DNA of 64,000 bases from Bacteroidota bacterium. GTDB taxonomy: Bacteria; Bacteroidota; Bacteroidia; Bacteroidales; F082. The DNA lies in the NCBI GenBank assembly GCA_016845105.1, contig JAERTF010000171.1:1-64000 (forward strand), given 5' to 3'. Positions 63,772 to 64,000 of the stretch are shown here, piece by piece (position 1 is the first letter of the stretch; the number at the start of each line of letters is the position of its first letter). Under the pieces are notes generated by a model, which saw only the letters and a program-made list of their open reading frames with translations, did not search any database and was not told the origin of the DNA. A program made the position numbers and the translations under genes.

Positions 63772-64000
63772 TTATTCAAGTACTATATTTGAATTATCTC
63801 TAGCGTATGCGCCAAAATATCCCAAAGCATCATTATTGAGGTTAGTGATTGGATTATATGGTGTACCGCCCATTCCTCCAGAACTAAGAGCGTCATTTAA
63901 GGTTCTAAAATATTCATATGTGTTAAAACCAATATTGTCCATAACTATAGTAATGGTATCCTGAGGAGCTGCTTCAACATACCATAATGCATATTTAATA
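63772..64000 (-). CDS. Partial DUF4249-like protein (C-terminal end only)
   Basis: Minus-strand frame open from the window edge to a TAA at 63772-63774, covering 76 residues. It reads IKYALWYVEAAPQDTITIVM ... FNTYEYFRTLNDALSSGG ... NPITNLNNDALGYFGAYARD, ending NIVLE. The late pattern NPxxxxxNxxxxxLGYFGAY is that of the DUF4249 family, lipoproteins that usually sit next to TonB receptors in Bacteroidota. The start lies beyond the window. Confidence 0.6.
   Translation of the reverse strand, partial: IKYALWYVEAAPQDTITIVMDNIGFNTYEYFRTLNDALSSGGMGGTPYNPITNLNNDALGYFGAYARDNSNIVLE

Noticed and set aside
1-64000. tRNA, rRNA or integrated mobile element
   Set aside because: No GC-rich cloverleaf with a TTCGAATCC-type arm, no rRNA segment, and no transposase or integrase were recognised by reading; a tRNA or Rfam scan would settle it.

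Overview
The window is low-GC DNA from a member of the Bacteroidota, most likely a Bacteroidales/Marinilabiliales- or Cytophagia-like lineage. The evidence is the gene set: PorW/SprE, GldD and GldE, a PorV/PorQ-like barrel, a type IX (T9SS) sorting tail, FISUMP and DUF4249-type proteins, and a 29-residue mS38-like ribosomal peptide. Many genes are also preceded by the Bacteroidota -7 box TAnnTTTG rather than by a Shine-Dalgarno sequence. No tRNA, rRNA, CRISPR array, IS element or prophage was seen. Most of the window looks like ordinary chromosome.

Layout. 1-2.9 kb: YitT-type membrane protein, ferritin-like protein, exported cyanophycinase-like peptidase and a small membrane protein. 2.9-6.4 kb (minus): envelope operon of an M23 peptidase, dxr and rseP. 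6.6-11 kb: PorW/SprE lipoprotein, bactofilin, AtpZ and two small membrane proteins. 11-20.4 kb: a three-gene surface unit (Oar-like TonB receptor, 1471-residue secreted protein, PorV/PorQ-like barrel) closed by a terminator. 20.4-30.7 kb: greA, HIT, a long PurF-like enzyme, GNAT, C69 peptidase, AI-2E permease, metG, S66 carboxypeptidase and a methyltransferase. 30.7-39.3 kb (minus): WG-repeat protein, MarC, RluA, TadA, sodium symporter, a membrane-anchored Schlafen/AlbA_2 protein, QueG and RuvB. 39.5-41.6 kb: two universal stress proteins around a SPOR protein. 41.6-46.8 kb: rng, mS38-like peptide, HU, ssb, gldE and gldD, with two copies of a structured repeat of about 160 bp. 46.8-56.8 kb (minus): sugar-1-P transferase, M64 peptidase, RND efflux operon and an acyltransferase-like protein. 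57-64 kb: pta, an imperfect tandem repeat, DUF5684 protein, RluB, a gene broken by one in-frame TAG, LpxR-like protein, a PKD/FISUMP lipoprotein and the end of a DUF4249-like gene.

Functionally the window is rich in envelope biogenesis and protein export: T9SS-linked parts, peptidoglycan and lipid A enzymes, RND efflux and capsule initiation. These are mixed with housekeeping genes for RNA modification, replication and repair. No complete new defence or mobile system stands out. The best leads are the membrane-tethered AlbA_2 protein, the structured direct repeats around the HU/ssb locus, the TonB-receptor/secreted-protein/PorV-like triad, the USP-SPOR-USP unit and the nonsense-interrupted gene.
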